From JAWXBT01 sp964523015 (GTDB taxonomy: Bacteria; Bdellovibrionota_C; UBA2361; J135), in NCBI GenBank assembly GCA_964523015.1, contig CAZFXN010000006.1, forward strand, positions 10,118-74,117: a stretch of 64,000 nt of DNA, written 5' to 3'. Under the pieces are notes generated by a model. That model did no database searches, had not been told where the DNA came from, and saw only the letters and a list, made by a program, of their open reading frames with translations. Below, one piece after another: positions 63,725 through 64,000 of this stretch (position 1 is the stretch's first letter; each line of letters opens with the position of its first letter). The translations under genes were made by a program, and so were the position numbers.

Positions 63725-64000
63725 TCTTTCACTAAATAATTCAGTAAATAGCTCAGTAAATAACGGCTCATAAGTCTTATTGAAACGGGTAAGAGTACCC
63801 CAATAAACTAAGCAAAATCAAATTGTTAACCCAAAGACAAAGAGATAGCCCTAAATTGCTTTAGGAGTCAGCAGGTTGGCGTACTGACTTCAGACTAAGC
63901 ACTTAAATCAGATCATGATTCAAAATCAGCCCGCAAAGATTTTGATTGATCGGTACCCCATAAATTAGACATAAATTCGCGTAAGATTAAGTACGTGATA
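63725..64000. other. Upstream region of the lpxB-msbA operon
   Basis: 276 bases, no gene seen. Two imperfect 12-base units around CAGTAAATA (63740-63763) lie directly ahead of the start codon. CCTAAA/TTTAGG near 63852-63866 could form a weak stem. Any promoter must lie here, since the next gene upstream is out of view. Confidence 0.4.

Noticed and set aside
1..64000. rRNA, tRNA, CRISPR arrays, transposases, prophage genes
   Set aside because: None recognised by eye in the intergenic sequence or encoded proteins. A tRNA or CRISPR scanner would settle it.

Overview
The window is an AT-rich stretch of a Gram-negative bacterial chromosome. It looks like a scaffold from an assembly, because it contains two runs of N, one of exactly 100. 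It encodes a lipid A/Kdo pathway, an HtrA protease with an ECF sigma factor, and a cyclic beta-glucan synthase, so the cell has an outer membrane. The gene order pyrR-pyrB-pyrC-carA-carB-greA, a DUF1844 protein, a CdnL-type CarD and a bacterial histone-fold protein point to a deltaproteobacterial-grade lineage (Desulfobacterota, Myxococcota, Bdellovibrionota or a relative). This placement is inference; no phylogeny could be run.

Layout. 1-7.2 kb (minus strand): the start of an ArgD-like aminotransferase, rpoD, dnaG, mtnP, a thiolase and greA. 7.2-14.3 kb: a complete de novo UMP operon (carB, carA, pyrC, pyrB, pyrR), with a sequence gap inside carA. 14.5-16.5 kb: small membrane proteins and an MscS channel. 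17.6-29.4 kb: a PLP enzyme, a 2788-residue cyclic glucan synthase and a divergent GNAT-nitrilase fusion. 30-33 kb: a 986-residue protein with a zincin motif and HAD motifs in an unusual order. 33-36 kb: a DTW-domain tRNA modification enzyme, an SPFH protein, a zinc-finger/histone-fold protein and thiE. 36-41 kb: an EI24/CysZ-like protein, a sulfatase-fold lipoprotein, an ECF sigma factor, HtrA and DUF1844, which together look like an envelope-stress block. 41-50 kb: a PhnP-like hydrolase, an ion transporter, ispD, carD, pyrD, an M29 aminopeptidase, a very small new gene and a MoxR-like ATPase. 50-57.7 kb: a broken HNH endonuclease gene, dam, a fucose synthase gene, an alcohol dehydrogenase, prfC and a HerA-like ATPase. 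57.7-63.7 kb: lpxK, waaA, a DUF374 acyltransferase and an lpxB-msbA gene fusion, all overlapping or nearly touching.

Three short, distinctly GC-rich genes of unknown function (16950-17258, 29605-29835, 45233-45793) sit in intergenic gaps. They are surrounded by strong hairpins, and two of them have near-perfect Shine-Dalgarno sites. They look acquired and may share an origin. A dense cluster of stem-loops (44722-44995), a palindrome-flanked HNH pseudogene, and many 12-15 bp tandem duplications at gene edges suggest active small-repeat dynamics. No rRNA, tRNA, CRISPR array or transposase was recognised.
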